64,000 nt of DNA from assembly GCA_045646145.1 (NCBI GenBank), contig JAZRKE010000032.1, forward strand, positions 1 through 64,000, read 5' to 3'. Positions 1 to 8,875 of the stretch are shown here, one piece after another. The notes under the pieces are model-generated. The model saw only the letters and a program-made list of their open reading frames with translations. It searched no databases and had not been told where the DNA came from. The position numbers were made by a program, and so were the translations under genes. Positions within the stretch are counted from its first letter, which is position 1; every line of letters starts with the position of its first letter. This DNA is from SIG565 sp045646145 (GTDB lineage: Bacteria > Bacillota > Clostridia > Oscillospirales > Acutalibacteraceae).

Positions 1-132
1 AAATCGGGTGGCACCGCCGCAACACTTCGTTATGCTAAGACTAAGGATAAAAGAATAATAAATATTGCTGATATAGAGGATGAACAAATTTATTTATCCC
101 CCTATATAATCTGTGATGATGAAGATATTTAA
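1..132 (+). CDS. C-terminal end of a SLOG/YspA-like protein (partial)
   Basis: Reading frame 1 is open from the window edge and stops with TAA, giving 43 residues. The segment SGGTAATLRYAKTKDK followed by a short beta strand (IINI) resembles the last nucleotide-binding loop and helix of the SLOG/Rossmann-like fold (YspA/DUF1273 relatives), in which a glycine- and serine-rich loop precedes a helix ending in 'A..K.K' and a 'pvi.I' strand. The rest of the gene lies to the left of the window, so length and start cannot be judged. SLOG proteins bind nucleotide-like ligands, but no specific function can be given. The assignment rests on a short motif only. Confidence 0.5.
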   Translation, partial: KSGGTAATLRYAKTKDKRIINIADIEDEQIYLSPYIICDDEDI

Positions 133-156
133 AAAACCGCGATTAATCGCGGTTTT
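133..156. terminator. Bidirectional rho-independent terminator
   Basis: A perfect palindrome (AAAACCGCGATT / AATCGCGGTTTT) sits directly after the SLOG stop codon and ends just before the stop of the leftward glycosyltransferase. A and T tracts on both sides let it serve both convergent genes. Confidence 0.8.
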
Positions 157-157
157 C

Positions 158-1084
158 TTATATCAATATAAATTGTGCTATATTTCTGAGTACCGTGTTT
201 TTATAAAGACGGTGCTTTTTTATTATCTTGATTTTTTCTGTTTTATTAAGGGATGGAAGTTCTGCTACTGCCGCTAAGAGCTTTTTTTGTTTTATATTGA
301 GCATTTCCTCATAATTCTCTAATAAGAACTGGGCTTGAATGGAAATTACTTTATAATTTTGCTTCATTTTCTTTATTTGCCCTAGTTTACCCATAAAAAA
401 GGAAAAACTTCTTGCGTTTTTTGCACCAACCTCGTTATTACTGTGTTGGCGGTAAAGCATTGTGGGGGAATTAATAAACACGATTTTGCCGAAAGCGGCG
501 GCTATGAGTGTGAGCCACCAGTCGTGCATAGCCGTAACGGTAGGTAAACAAAAAAGTCTTTCGTGAAGCGCTCGGTTGAACATAACGGTACAGCCTGTAA
601 CTGAATTTTGCATTAGCAGATGGTTGAGCTCCGTTCTCTCTGGGGTCAAACGCTGATATTTTATAAATGAATCCGAAATAATATTTAGTTTTTTATCTAC
701 CACAAATAAATCGGTGTGAACGAGTATGGGGGTACTACTTCCGTTTTTATCCTCCGCAATTTTCATAGCAGTAAGGGTTTTTTCAATTTTTTCTGGCAAC
801 CATTTATCGTCCTGGTCGCTGAGCATTATGTAGTCATCATTATATAATTGAATAAGTCTAAAGAAGTTACCTGCGGCGCTACCAGAAGGCTCGGTTGTTG
901 GGCAGACCTCTATTTTATCGGGAAAAATCTCGGCATAACGGTTAATAATTTCTAAGGTGTTATCGGTAGAGCCGTCGTCCCTTATAACAATTCTGAAATC
1001 AGTATAGGTCTGGTCTAAAATAGATTTTAACTGCTCTTCTAAATATTTTTCACCGTTATAGGTTGCCAATAAAACCATTACCAT
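158..1084 (-). CDS. Family 2 glycosyltransferase
   Basis: A 308-residue GT-A glycosyltransferase. The N-terminal strand and loop VLLATYNGEKYLEEQL, the RDDGSTD nucleotide-binding motif (about residues 35-41) and the metal-binding SDQDD (about 89-93) are typical of GT2 enzymes that add rhamnose or other sugars to surface polysaccharide. 'MHDWWL' further on matches the conserved acceptor-side motif of rhamnosyltransferase-like members. I chose the ATG at 1084 because GAGGTG lies 6 bases upstream. The frame is open 28 codons further, but that extension runs into an inverted-repeat element and does not look like GT2 sequence. The acceptor is unknown and no polysaccharide cluster is visible here. 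Confidence 0.85.
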   Translation of the reverse strand: MVMVLLATYNGEKYLEEQLKSILDQTYTDFRIVIRDDGSTDNTLEIINRYAEIFPDKIEVCPTTEPSGSAAGNFFRLIQLYNDDYIMLSDQDDKWLPEKIEKTLTAMKIAEDKNGSSTPILVHTDLFVVDKKLNIISDSFIKYQRLTPERTELNHLLMQNSVTGCTVMFNRALHERLFCLPTVTAMHDWWLTLIAAAFGKIVFINSPTMLYRQHSNNEVGAKNARSFSFFMGKLGQIKKMKQNYKVISIQAQFLLENYEEMLNIKQKKLLAAVAELPSLNKTEKIKIIKKHRLYKNTVLRNIAQFILI

Positions 1085-1099
1085 ATTTTTCACCTCGAC

Positions 1100-1381
1100 T
1101 ATAGGGTAGAGCGAATAATCCGAACCCGCCTCAAAGTGGCTTATTTCGGCGCTTTTTACCCAATTCATTCTTGTAAGGCGTCAGCCTTACTGCGCCTGTA
1201 TTGAATAAAAATCACTCAAAATCTTCTCTCTTTGAGGTCGAAGATTTTAAAAAGAGCAGATTTTTGTTCAAACGAGGCACAAAACGCAGTTAATCCTGAC
1301 GGATTAACGAGTATTTTAACAAAGTGTGAGCGAAAATCCGCCTTTTCAAAACGGAGTTCGGGTTATTCGCTCTACCCTATA
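1100..1381. repeat. MITE-like element with 26-bp terminal inverted repeats
   Basis: The ends 1100-1125 and 1356-1381 are inverted copies of each other with one mismatch in 26 (each starts TATAGGGTAGAGCGAATAA when read inward). Inside are further hairpins: GTAAGGC-GTCA-GCCTTAC near 1174-1191, TTAATCC-TGAC-GGATTAA near 1290-1307, and an AAAATCTT/AAGATTTT pair. No convincing gene is inside. Size (282 bp), terminal repeats and the site between a gene start and a promoter fit a miniature inverted-repeat element or a strongly folded RNA. Together with the promoter it fills the gap between the glycosyltransferase and the GntR gene. Confidence 0.65.
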
Positions 1382-1417
1382 TTATCACGAAATGTAAATT
1401 TTTTCAACAAAAAGTGC

Positions 1418-1446
1418 TTGACAAAATTCGCAGAGAGGTGTACTAT
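1418..1446 (+). promoter_or_regulatory. SigA-type promoter of the GntR/ABC operon with possible operator
   Basis: TTGACA at 1418-1423, 17-base spacer, TACTAT at 1441-1446. The -10 region overlaps a GTAC...GTAC dyad (about 1438-1458), which could be the autoregulatory site of the GntR protein encoded just downstream. The dyad is inference. Confidence 0.75.
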
Positions 1447-1494
1447 ATAACTGTACTAATCGAATTAATACGCTAAGGACGGGAGGTAAGCTTT

Positions 1495-1860
1495 ATGGTA
1501 CAGTTGGATTATAAAAGCGGTGTACCTATTTATGACCAGATAGTAAGCGGTATTGTAAGGCTTAAAATGGTGGGAGCACTAAAGGGTGGAGATTCACTTC
1601 CAAGTGTTCGCGCTATGGCGCTGAAGCTTGGCATTAACCCCAACACAGTTCAGCGTGCCTATGCTCTCCTTGAAGAAAAGGGAGTAATCTATTCTGTATC
1701 GGGCAAGGGCTCATTTATTTCTCACGACTCTGACACCGATAATACCTTAGACGAACTCGCCTTAAAGGACTTTTTGAAGGCGGCAAGGGACGCCAAACGA
1801 ATGGGCAAAACCGCAGAAGAACTCAAAATGCAGATAGACCTGCTATTTAAGGAGGATTAA
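1495..1860 (+). CDS. GntR-family regulator, YtrA subfamily
   Basis: A 121-residue DNA-binding repressor with a winged helix-turn-helix (about residues 10-78; SLPSVRAMALKLGINPNTVQ is the recognition core, GKGSFIS the wing) and only a short C-terminal dimerisation helix pair. That length and architecture define the YtrA subfamily, which in Firmicutes normally controls a following ABC transporter. The start has a strong GGGAGG site. It is followed by the ATPase gene after 2 bases, so it probably represses its own operon. The effector is unknown; in known YtrA systems it is often cell-wall antibiotic stress. Confidence 0.9.
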   Translation: MVQLDYKSGVPIYDQIVSGIVRLKMVGALKGGDSLPSVRAMALKLGINPNTVQRAYALLEEKGVIYSVSGKGSFISHDSDTDNTLDELALKDFLKAARDAKRMGKTAEELKMQIDLLFKED

Positions 1861-1862
1861 TT

Positions 1863-2759
1863 ATGATTGAAATTAAGGGCGTTACAAAGCGCTTTCAGGA
1901 AAAAATCGCACTCGATAATGTTGAATTCTCTATCCCAAAGGGTAGTGTTTTCGGGCTTGTGGGCTCAAACGGTTCGGGTAAATCAACTCTATTAAGGCTT
2001 ATTTCGGGCGTATATTCTTTAGACGGCGGCGAAATACTCGTAGACGGGGTTACCCCCTTTAATTCACCCAAAATTAAATCTCAGATTTGCTATTTAGCCG
2101 ATACTCCGTATTTTGTTCATCAGTCAAATATAAACGAAATGGCAAAGCTATATAAAAGCATATATCCTACCTTTTCGGATGAAAGGTTTGAATACTTAAA
2201 AACCATTTTCCCGCTTGATACTAAAATTAAAATCTCTACAATGTCTAAGGGTATGCAGCGTCAGGCGGCGCTTATGCTCTGCCTTGCTGTAAAGCCTCGC
2301 TATCTGCTTTTAGACGAAGCCTTTGACGGACTTGACCCTGTAATGCGTAAGGTCTTAAAAACCTTGCTTACCGACGGCGCCGCAGAGGGTATGACCACAA
2401 TTATCGCTTCTCACAATCTTCGTGACCTTGATTACCTTTGCGATAGGGTGGGGCTTCTGCACTTTGGTAAAATACTTTTTAGCGACGATATAGAAGCACT
2501 TAAAAAAGGCGTTCATAAAATTCAGCTTGCCTTCGAGCGCACACCTGACATGTCGGTATTCTCAGAACTTAACTGTATTAAGTGCGAGAAAACAGGCAGT
2601 CTTATTCAGCTAATCGTTAAGGGTGAGGAAGAGGAGATTATGTCCTTCTTAAATAAACTGAACCCCGTATTTATCGAGGCTATAGACCTAAACTTTGAAG
2701 AGATATTTATGTATGAATTGGAGGTAAAAGGGTATGACGCAGAAAATATCATTAAATAA
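1863..2759 (+). CDS. ABC transporter ATP-binding protein
   Basis: A 298-residue ABC ATPase. Walker A is GSNGSGKST (34-42), a signature-like STMSKGMQRQ follows, Walker B is YLLLDEAFDGLDP (about residue 150), and the H-loop is in IIASHNL. The last ~90 residues form the regulatory extension common to exporters of the YtrB/CcmA type. SD AAGGAGG lies ahead of the ATG. It overlaps the following permease by 26 bases, so the two are translationally coupled subunits. The substrate is unknown; this gene order (GntR-ATPase-permease) resembles the ytr systems that respond to envelope stress. Confidence 0.9.
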   Translation: MIEIKGVTKRFQEKIALDNVEFSIPKGSVFGLVGSNGSGKSTLLRLISGVYSLDGGEILVDGVTPFNSPKIKSQICYLADTPYFVHQSNINEMAKLYKSIYPTFSDERFEYLKTIFPLDTKIKISTMSKGMQRQAALMLCLAVKPRYLLLDEAFDGLDPVMRKVLKTLLTDGAAEGMTTIIASHNLRDLDYLCDRVGLLHFGKILFSDDIEALKKGVHKIQLAFERTPDMSVFSELNCIKCEKTGSLIQLIVKGEEEEIMSFLNKLNPVFIEAIDLNFEEIFMYELEVKGYDAENIIK

Positions 2760-4503
2760 AACACCGTTTAATATATTTACTTTCACGCTCAAAAAGAATT
2801 TAGGCTTCTCTTTAGTAGCAGCCATTTTAGCGGCTATGGTATCGCCCGTTTACCTATACACCGTTATTACAGATTATGTAGAAAACTACGATAAGCTTAT
2901 CTATAACTATGAAAATCTGTTTTTAACCTTTGCCGCACTTATGGCGATAGCGGCTACGGCTTTCTTAATGGTACTGCTCTACATAAATTTCAGTTACCTA
3001 TATAACCGAAGCGCAAGCGATTATTTCCACGCTCTGCCGCTAAAGCGCTCAGAACTGCTCTTTGCAAGATTTTCGGGTAGCTTTGTAGCCTCGCTTATTC
3101 CGCTTACCGTCGGCTATATCGGCACCTACGCCCTTTCATTTTTGGATATTGTAGCGGCTGACAGAACTGCAATTATCGGTGCTTATTTCTTCACCGTTCT
3201 TATGATGGCGGTATTGGGGCTCTTTACCTTACTCTTCATCATAACCGCAGGCGGTGTGTTCGATAGTATATTGAGTTTACTTGCCGTTAATATCGGTATC
3301 CCTATTATCGTCGCATTTGTTTACTGGCTCTGTGAGACCCATCTTTACGGCTTTACCTATTCGGGCGATTATGATACTAATATAATATCCCACACAACAC
3401 CCTTCGGCTATGCCATAATAAAGTTGGTGTTATGTTTGTATGACCCCGAAAACCCACTCTTTTCAGCGCTCAATGTTTTTGCAATTATAGATATGCTCGC
3501 CCTTTTTGGCGCACTTAACGTGATATTCTATAATCGTCGCAAGAGTGAAAAATTAGGCGGCTCGTATGCCTTTAAATCTATCCCCGAAATTATCGGCTTT
3601 ATAATAGCGGCTTTAGGTCTTTTCGTAATGGGCTATATCTTCGGCGAGGACGCAGGGGAAATTGCCTATTGGCTCGCAGGTGTCGTTGGCGCATGCCTTG
3701 CGGCAGTTGTCTATTCACTCATTATCAACCGAGGCTTTAAAAAGGCAAAGAGAGCGGTTATCGTAGGTCTTATAGCTTCTGCCGTACTCATTATCACCAA
3801 TTTCGGTATTAAACTTGATATCTTCGGTTGGAAATATAACCTTCCAGAAGTAGATGAAATTGAAAGCGTAACTGTCGAAACGGGTGGTACCAATATAAAT
3901 GTAAAGAACATTCAGTTGGCGGCTGACTTTAATAGAGCGATAGTCCGTGAGCACGATACGAATTACTCGGGTGGCTCAACAAATTATTTCAGAATAGCCT
4001 ATGTTCTTAAAAATGGAGAAATAGCCACAAGAGTATATCTCGTTGAAGATACTATCGCCAAGGAATATAAGGATAGACTTATATCCGAAGAATATTCTCG
4101 TCAGGTTATAGAAAAGTTTGATAACTTTAAAAATAAAAAGGTTGAAGAATGGAAACTCACGGGTTACATTTATGAAAAAGGTGAGTATAAAGGCAGGTTT
4201 GAAGCGGTTATTGATGCGGCAAAGACCGAGGAATTAATTTATGCCTATTCAGAAGACCTTAAAACCTATGGCAGTAAATACTTTGACAACTATATTAAAA
4301 ACAGTTTAAGTGCAGTTCATATTGAAGGTCAGGTTATAGTAAAGCAGGATAAAACTGAGAATCTTGATGGCACGGTAACCGAGTATACCGATTACGAAAA
4401 CTTTGTAATAACGGTTGAAAATTATGAAACCTTTAAAAATGTTAAAGCGGTAGTAGATACAATTGATTTCGAAATTGATGAATATGATGCGGAAAAATAC
4501 TAA
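2734..4503 (+). CDS. ABC transporter permease
   Basis: A 589-residue membrane protein with about nine or ten predicted membrane segments in the first 370 residues, two of them close together near the N-terminus. A soluble, mainly beta-rich domain follows (about 375-589). The motif SDYFHALPLKRSELLFARF after the second segment is typical of the ABC-2-like permeases that follow YtrA-type regulators. It presumably forms the channel for the preceding ATPase. The start has GGAGGT upstream and lies inside the ATPase gene. The large C-terminal domain probably faces outward and is not recognised. Confidence 0.85.
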   Translation: MTQKISLNKTPFNIFTFTLKKNLGFSLVAAILAAMVSPVYLYTVITDYVENYDKLIYNYENLFLTFAALMAIAATAFLMVLLYINFSYLYNRSASDYFHALPLKRSELLFARFSGSFVASLIPLTVGYIGTYALSFLDIVAADRTAIIGAYFFTVLMMAVLGLFTLLFIITAGGVFDSILSLLAVNIGIPIIVAFVYWLCETHLYGFTYSGDYDTNIISHTTPFGYAIIKLVLCLYDPENPLFSALNVFAIIDMLALFGALNVIFYNRRKSEKLGGSYAFKSIPEIIGFIIAALGLFVMGYIFGEDAGEIAYWLAGVVGACLAAVVYSLIINRGFKKAKRAVIVGLIASAVLIITNFGIKLDIFGWKYNLPEVDEIESVTVETGGTNINVKNIQLAADFNRAIVREHDTNYSGGSTNYFRIAYVLKNGEIATRVYLVEDTIAKEYKDRLISEEYSRQVIEKFDNFKNKKVEEWKLTGYIYEKGEYKGRFEAVIDAAKTEELIYAYSEDLKTYGSKYFDNYIKNSLSAVHIEGQVIVKQDKTENLDGTVTEYTDYENFVITVENYETFKNVKAVVDTIDFEIDEYDAEKY

Positions 4504-5182
4504 AATAAAGAAAAAACTACTAAAAAATTGGCTTATTGTGTTACTCTGCCTTGCAGTAGTAGGAGTAGCAGCACTGCTTATTATTAACGCTCACGTAAAA
4601 TCGGTCGGTATGGACCGTATCATAACAGTCGAGAAATCCGCAGAACTCGAGAATGTAGATTGCATAATCGTTCTCGGTTGTCAGGTAAAGGATGATGGAA
4701 GTCTTAGCCATATGCTCGAAGACCGCTTGATACGTGGACTTGAGGTGTATAAGGCGGGTGCTGCACCTAAATTACTTATGAGCGGCGACCACGGGCAAGA
4801 GAACTATAATGAAGTGGGTGCAATGAAAAACTTCGCTATAGAGAATGGTGCACCTTCTGAAGATGTTTTTATGGACCACGCAGGTTTTTCAACCTATGAA
4901 ACTATATACCGTGCCAAAGAGATTTTCGATGCAGATAAGGTTATTATTGTAACACAGAGGTATCATCTCCATCGTGCGTTATATATTGCCGAACAGTTTG
5001 GTATTGAGGCCTATGGCGTATCCGCCGACCTAGATACCTATGCTGGTCAGTCTATAAGAAATTTCAGAGAGATGCTCGCCCGAAATAAAGACTTTTTAAA
5101 TTGCATTTTTAAACCAAAACCGACCTATTTAGGCGAAGTAATTTCTGTTGATGGTAACGGAGATTTAACCAACGATAACTAA
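4478..5182 (+). CDS. DUF218 / SanA-YdcF-like membrane protein
   Basis: About 234 residues. One N-terminal membrane anchor is followed by a DUF218 domain with CIIVLGCQV, a DRLIRGLEVYKAG helix, MSGDHG and TQRYHLHRALYIA, all hallmarks of the SanA/ElyC/YdcF family linked in other bacteria to envelope integrity and vancomycin exclusion. Several in-frame starts are possible (TTG 4463, ATG 4478, 4484, 4487) and none has a good ribosome site, so translation is probably coupled to the permease, whose end it overlaps. It closes the operon, and a strong terminator follows. The placement suggests a cell-envelope role for the whole operon. Confidence 0.8.
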   Translation: MNMMRKNTKIKKKLLKNWLIVLLCLAVVGVAALLIINAHVKSVGMDRIITVEKSAELENVDCIIVLGCQVKDDGSLSHMLEDRLIRGLEVYKAGAAPKLLMSGDHGQENYNEVGAMKNFAIENGAPSEDVFMDHAGFSTYETIYRAKEIFDADKVIIVTQRYHLHRALYIAEQFGIEAYGVSADLDTYAGQSIRNFREMLARNKDFLNCIFKPKPTYLGEVISVDGNGDLTNDN

Positions 5183-5215
5183 AAAAGCAGCAAGGAATTT
5201 TCCTTGCTGCTTTTT
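5182..5215. terminator. Bidirectional terminator
   Basis: Stem AGCAGCAAGGA / TCCTTGCTGCT with loop ATTT, flanked by A and T runs, between two converging genes. It overlaps the stop codon region of the leftward gene. Confidence 0.9.
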
Positions 5216-5888
5216 AGTCTAATAAATATATTCCGTCATCAAGCACTGCAAATTCATAGTCATTACATTTTAAATACTGTTTTATCGGTCTTTCAAATGT
5301 TCTGTATGTTTCAATGGAATAGGTATTCGTGTTAACCGATAAAATTTCAGTTCCACCCTCGGTGCAAAGCAGCAGACTGTCTTTATCGGGGAAAAGGTTA
5401 ATTGGGTTTATGAAAGGGGAGGCGTTCCCACCGCCGAGGCGAAGCTCCTCGTGCATTGTGGCAAGGTTCATTCGCATTATAACGTTAAGCGCGCCGAATG
5501 CTACCCAAAGGTGTCTTTTCAGAACGGCAATACCCGTCGGCTTTGCCTTTCGGTAGATAAGCTCGCCCTTCCAGATTAGTCCGCCGTCGGTATCGAAAAG
5601 ATATGCCGTACCGTCGGTATCGACAGTAAAGGTCTTTCCGTTCTCAAGCAGAACAGAATGGGTTGTAATATGGTTTTTTATTATACTTATTATATCTTTA
5701 TAGTTAGTGCCGAATTTGGTCAGCTCATAGAGATTTCTCGGCACGTTACTTATTTTTCCGTTATCAAAGGAAATATTTTTGTAGGCAACCATAATTTTGT
5801 CCTGGAGCCGTTCGTGGACATAGGCAATAACCAAGCCGTTATTGTCGGCTACCACATTAATAATTTCCCCTTTAAAAACAGTTTTCAT
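5214..5888 (-). CDS. Uncharacterised beta-propeller-like protein
   Basis: A 224-residue protein of unknown function with no signal peptide or membrane segment. It consists of repeated short beta strands with motifs such as GKTFTVDTDGTAYLFDTDGG and AVLKRHLWVAFGALNVIMRM, suggesting a small WD/PQQ-like propeller or part of one. The start has AGGATG upstream. It is the last gene of the leftward murD operon, 11 bases after the methionine gamma-lyase-like gene. I do not recognise a family. Confidence 0.55.
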   Translation of the reverse strand: MKTVFKGEIINVVADNNGLVIAYVHERLQDKIMVAYKNISFDNGKISNVPRNLYELTKFGTNYKDIISIIKNHITTHSVLLENGKTFTVDTDGTAYLFDTDGGLIWKGELIYRKAKPTGIAVLKRHLWVAFGALNVIMRMNLATMHEELRLGGGNASPFINPINLFPDKDSLLLCTEGGTEILSVNTNTYSIETYRTFERPIKQYLKCNDYEFAVLDDGIYLLD

Positions 5889-5899
5889 TTTTTATCATC

Positions 5900-7168
5900 C
5901 TATAAATTTATTAGTTTCTTATCGAGCATACTTTGAGCGGCGAGCAGTATTCCCGCCTTAGCGATGGGATAGTTTAACCCACCTTGCATCCAGGCAGCAT
6001 AGGGCTCTCGCAAGGGCGCATCGGCAGAAAGCTCAATTGAAGAACCCAGAGTAAAGGCGCCTGCCGCCATAATAACCTTGCTGTCATACCCAGGCATATC
6101 CCAAGGCTCAGGAACAACAAAGGAATCTATCGGCGCACCCTTTTGCATGCCTTGGCAAAAGGCGATTAAAGCCTCTTCGTTTCCTAAAGTCACAGCCTCA
6201 ATAATATCGCCACGTTTTTCATCATATCGGGGTGTTACGCTAAAGCCAAACTCTTCAAATAAACAGCTTGTAAACACTGCCGCCTTTAAGGCAGATACAA
6301 CAACCGTGGGAGCGGTGAATAACCCCATATATAACTCTCGGTTGTGGCCAAGTGTACATCCGATCTCGGCACCAACTCCGGGGCAGGTGAGGCGGTTAGC
6401 GCATTTTTCAATTAATTCGGCTTTACCCGCAATATATCCGCCGGTTTTAGCAATTCCGCCGCCCGGATTTTTAATGAGTGAGCCTGCAATGATATCTGCG
6501 CCTACTTCAGTTGGTTCCTTTGTTTCTACAAATTCGCCGTAGCAGTTGTCTACCATTATATATGTATCGGGAGATACCTCTTTCACTATTTTGCAAAGCT
6601 CACCGATTTCGTCTACCGTAAGGCTCGGTCGCAGATTGTAGCCACGGGAGCGCTGAATGTAGGCAAGCTTGTATTTCTTATTTTTAAGTTCGTTTTTTAT
6701 TGCTTCGGTATCGGGTCTGCCGTCCTTTAGCGGTATTTCGTTATAGTTAACGCCGAAATCCTTAAGTGAGCCGTCAGAGTGTCCGTCAATACCGAGCACA
6801 CCTATCAGCGTGTCATAGGGTCTGCCTGTAAGGCACAGCATATTGTCATTCGGTCTGAGTATTCCAAAGAGGGCAACGGTCAGGGTATGGGTGCCCGATA
6901 CGAAATTATGGCGTATGAGCGACGACTCAGCACCTACAACCTCGGCAAAAAGCTTTTCGAGGGTATCTCTGCCTCTGTCGCCATAGCCGTAGCCTGTGGA
7001 CTCACCTAAATGAGATTCGCTAACCCCGTTATTTATAAAACTTGATAGCACCTTATACTGATTATACTCACCGATTTTTTCAATATTCTTAAATACATCG
7101 GAGCATTTTTGTTCGATTTCGTCAGCCTTTTTTAAAAGCCTTTCGTCAATGTTAAAAAATTCCTTCAT
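5900..7168 (-). CDS. Methionine gamma-lyase family PLP enzyme (aluminium-resistance type)
   Basis: About 422 residues, of the cystathionine/methionine gamma-lyase-related family once named 'aluminium resistance protein' (Alum_res). Typical blocks are the N-terminal FFNIDERLLKKADEIE, SGTHTLTVALFG, the PLP-site MVDNCYGEF aspartate, and GSLIKNPGGGIAKTGGYIAG with the Schiff-base lysine near residue 230. It is a cytoplasmic fold-type I PLP enzyme likely acting on sulfur amino acids; the true substrate is not established for this family. The ATG at 7168 matches family N-termini. A GTG at 7183 with AGAAAG upstream is an alternative start. It overlaps the upstream GNAT gene. Confidence 0.85.
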   Translation of the reverse strand: MKEFFNIDERLLKKADEIEQKCSDVFKNIEKIGEYNQYKVLSSFINNGVSESHLGESTGYGYGDRGRDTLEKLFAEVVGAESSLIRHNFVSGTHTLTVALFGILRPNDNMLCLTGRPYDTLIGVLGIDGHSDGSLKDFGVNYNEIPLKDGRPDTEAIKNELKNKKYKLAYIQRSRGYNLRPSLTVDEIGELCKIVKEVSPDTYIMVDNCYGEFVETKEPTEVGADIIAGSLIKNPGGGIAKTGGYIAGKAELIEKCANRLTCPGVGAEIGCTLGHNRELYMGLFTAPTVVVSALKAAVFTSCLFEEFGFSVTPRYDEKRGDIIEAVTLGNEEALIAFCQGMQKGAPIDSFVVPEPWDMPGYDSKVIMAAGAFTLGSSIELSADAPLREPYAAWMQGGLNYPIAKAGILLAAQSMLDKKLINL

Positions 7169-7868
7169 ATTTGCAGTAAGCACATCTTTCTATTATTTTT
7201 AGCCCGTTTTTTAAATAAAACGGTGTATTTTTTTCTTCCGCGCAAACATAAACCCGACGTGTTCGAGCCATCATCAAAATTCTTTTGAATGTAGCCGAAC
7301 CAATACTTTTACGGGCGCTTTGCTCTTTCACGGCAATACCCGAGAGTATTGCGCCTTGCTCACAGTAAAGCAGAAAGGCAGCAGAAAAGGGGGTAGTAAC
7401 AAAGGTAGCACAGTTATGTCTTATGCGGTGAGAAATGTCGGCCTTAAAAGCCGTTTCATCACCAACATAAAGCCTGTCGGTTACCGTTTTATAGGCGAAA
7501 TCGAGACCCGCATAGGTGTTTTCAGCCGCATCGGGAAAATCGTAGGGCGGGTCTATATAAAGGGTATCGCATACCGTTCCGACCTTTAAATTAAGAGCCT
7601 CAGCAGTAGCAAGTTCCGTAAAGATAAGCGAGGGGCCTATACATTTTATAAAGGCGCTGAGTTCATCAATATCGCCGCCGATATTGCATATAGTCATACT
7701 GTTATCAATAAGGCATATAAGTGCGGTAATATTACCGCCATCATCGGTCTGTTTCCAGAAAATACCTATCTTTTCATATTTACTGTATGCTTCTGCGGCA
7801 CAACAAACCTTAATATATGCGGCACTGCAGATATTAAGTGTTGGGATTTCCTTTATAAGCTTTACCAT
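7152..7868 (-). CDS. GNAT-like acetyltransferase
   Basis: A 238-residue protein whose second half has GNAT features: a hydrophobic strand (AILSGIAVKE), a helix with SIGSATFKRILMMA in the place of the acetyl-CoA binding loop, the RRVYVCAEEKNTPFYLKNG segment typical of GNAT motif B ('N..fY.k.GF'), and a final strand. The first half is diverged. Start and stop overlap the neighbouring genes by a few bases, so it belongs to the murD-led operon. The acyl acceptor is unknown. Confidence 0.65.
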   Translation of the reverse strand: MVKLIKEIPTLNICSAAYIKVCCAAEAYSKYEKIGIFWKQTDDGGNITALICLIDNSMTICNIGGDIDELSAFIKCIGPSLIFTELATAEALNLKVGTVCDTLYIDPPYDFPDAAENTYAGLDFAYKTVTDRLYVGDETAFKADISHRIRHNCATFVTTPFSAAFLLYCEQGAILSGIAVKEQSARKSIGSATFKRILMMARTRRVYVCAEEKNTPFYLKNGLKIIERCAYCKYEGIF

Positions 7869-8875
7869 TAAATTTCACCCGAGCCGATTTTAGTTAGCAT
7901 CACTTTTGTAAGGTCTAACATACTTTTAATATCGTTTATATTTGCGACACTGCCCGCAGTGTGTATATATCGGCAGGGAGCCGAAATAGCAAGGGTTTTA
8001 ACCCCTGAGCCTGATAGATGAATTGCACCCGAATTGTTGCCACCTGCAACTGCCGCCTTAGGCTGACATTTAACACCCGAATTTAAAGCCGCATTATAAA
8101 GCGAGCGGTCATAAAGGGTGCTGTTATCCATAAACGATATTGCTGCGCCGGCAGACAGAGTGCACACTTTTTGAGCATCATCGGTGCCGTCTATATCCGA
8201 GGCGGTTGTGCCTTCAAGCACCAAAGCATAATCGGGGTTTACTGTGTACGCCGCAGTTTTAGCGCCGCGAAGACCGATTTCCTCACCCACAGTAAAGGTG
8301 GCGTAAAAATCGTAATCATTATATGTTTTAATCAGTTCTATAAGCACCGCACAGCCAATGCGGTCATCAAGTGCTTTTGAAAGTATATTGTCCCCTATAA
8401 CATCGAAGTCTGAACAGATAACACCCAACGAGCCTAAAGGTACGGTTGATAGAGCCGTATCCTTGTCTTTAGCACCTATATCAATATACATAGCATCTGT
8501 TTTGGGGCATTTTTTAGCATCATCACCCTTTGTTAAATGGATAGGCTTTGCACCTATCACGCCTAATACAGAGTTATTAATTGTCACGCGTTTGCAAAAA
8601 AGCGCCGAGGGCATAATGCCACCGACAGTCTGGAATTTCAAAAATCCGTCGGAGGTAGCGCCCGAAATAATAATGCCGACCTCGTCCATATGGGCGTCAA
8701 CCATTATTTTTTTATCGGTTTTATTTTTACCCTTTTTAAAGGCAATAATGTTCCCAGAATTATCGGTTTCGCACTCGGTAAAATCTTTAATTTCGGAAAT
8801 AATAAACTCTCTTACGGCGTCTTCATTTCCAGATGGCGCATTAAATTCACATAATTTTCTTAAATTATCAATCAT
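7868..8875 (-). CDS. M42 family metallo-aminopeptidase (copy 2)
   Basis: A 335-residue peptidase of the M42 glutamyl/deblocking aminopeptidase family. Dinuclear metal ligands are visible in order: VDAHMDEVG (His, Asp), ALDDRIGCAVL (bridging Asp), VGEEIGLRGA (catalytic and binding Glu) and RYIHTAGSV (His). M42 enzymes form tetrahedral cytoplasmic dodecamers and trim peptides. It lies directly downstream of a second M42 gene and overlaps it by 8 bases, so the two may form one hetero-oligomer. Length is normal for the family. Confidence 0.9.
   Translation of the reverse strand: MIDNLRKLCEFNAPSGNEDAVREFIISEIKDFTECETDNSGNIIAFKKGKNKTDKKIMVDAHMDEVGIIISGATSDGFLKFQTVGGIMPSALFCKRVTINNSVLGVIGAKPIHLTKGDDAKKCPKTDAMYIDIGAKDKDTALSTVPLGSLGVICSDFDVIGDNILSKALDDRIGCAVLIELIKTYNDYDFYATFTVGEEIGLRGAKTAAYTVNPDYALVLEGTTASDIDGTDDAQKVCTLSAGAAISFMDNSTLYDRSLYNAALNSGVKCQPKAAVAGGNNSGAIHLSGSGVKTLAISAPCRYIHTAGSVANINDIKSMLDLTKVMLTKIGSGEI

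Noticed and set aside
1085..1168. N-terminal extension of the glycosyltransferase
   Set aside because: It lies in the MITE-like inverted repeat, lacks a ribosome site, and does not resemble GT2 N-termini; ATG 1084 has GAGGTG.
1232..1450. 72-codon rightward frame inside the inverted-repeat element
   Set aside because: No family resemblance, overlaps repeats and the GntR promoter.
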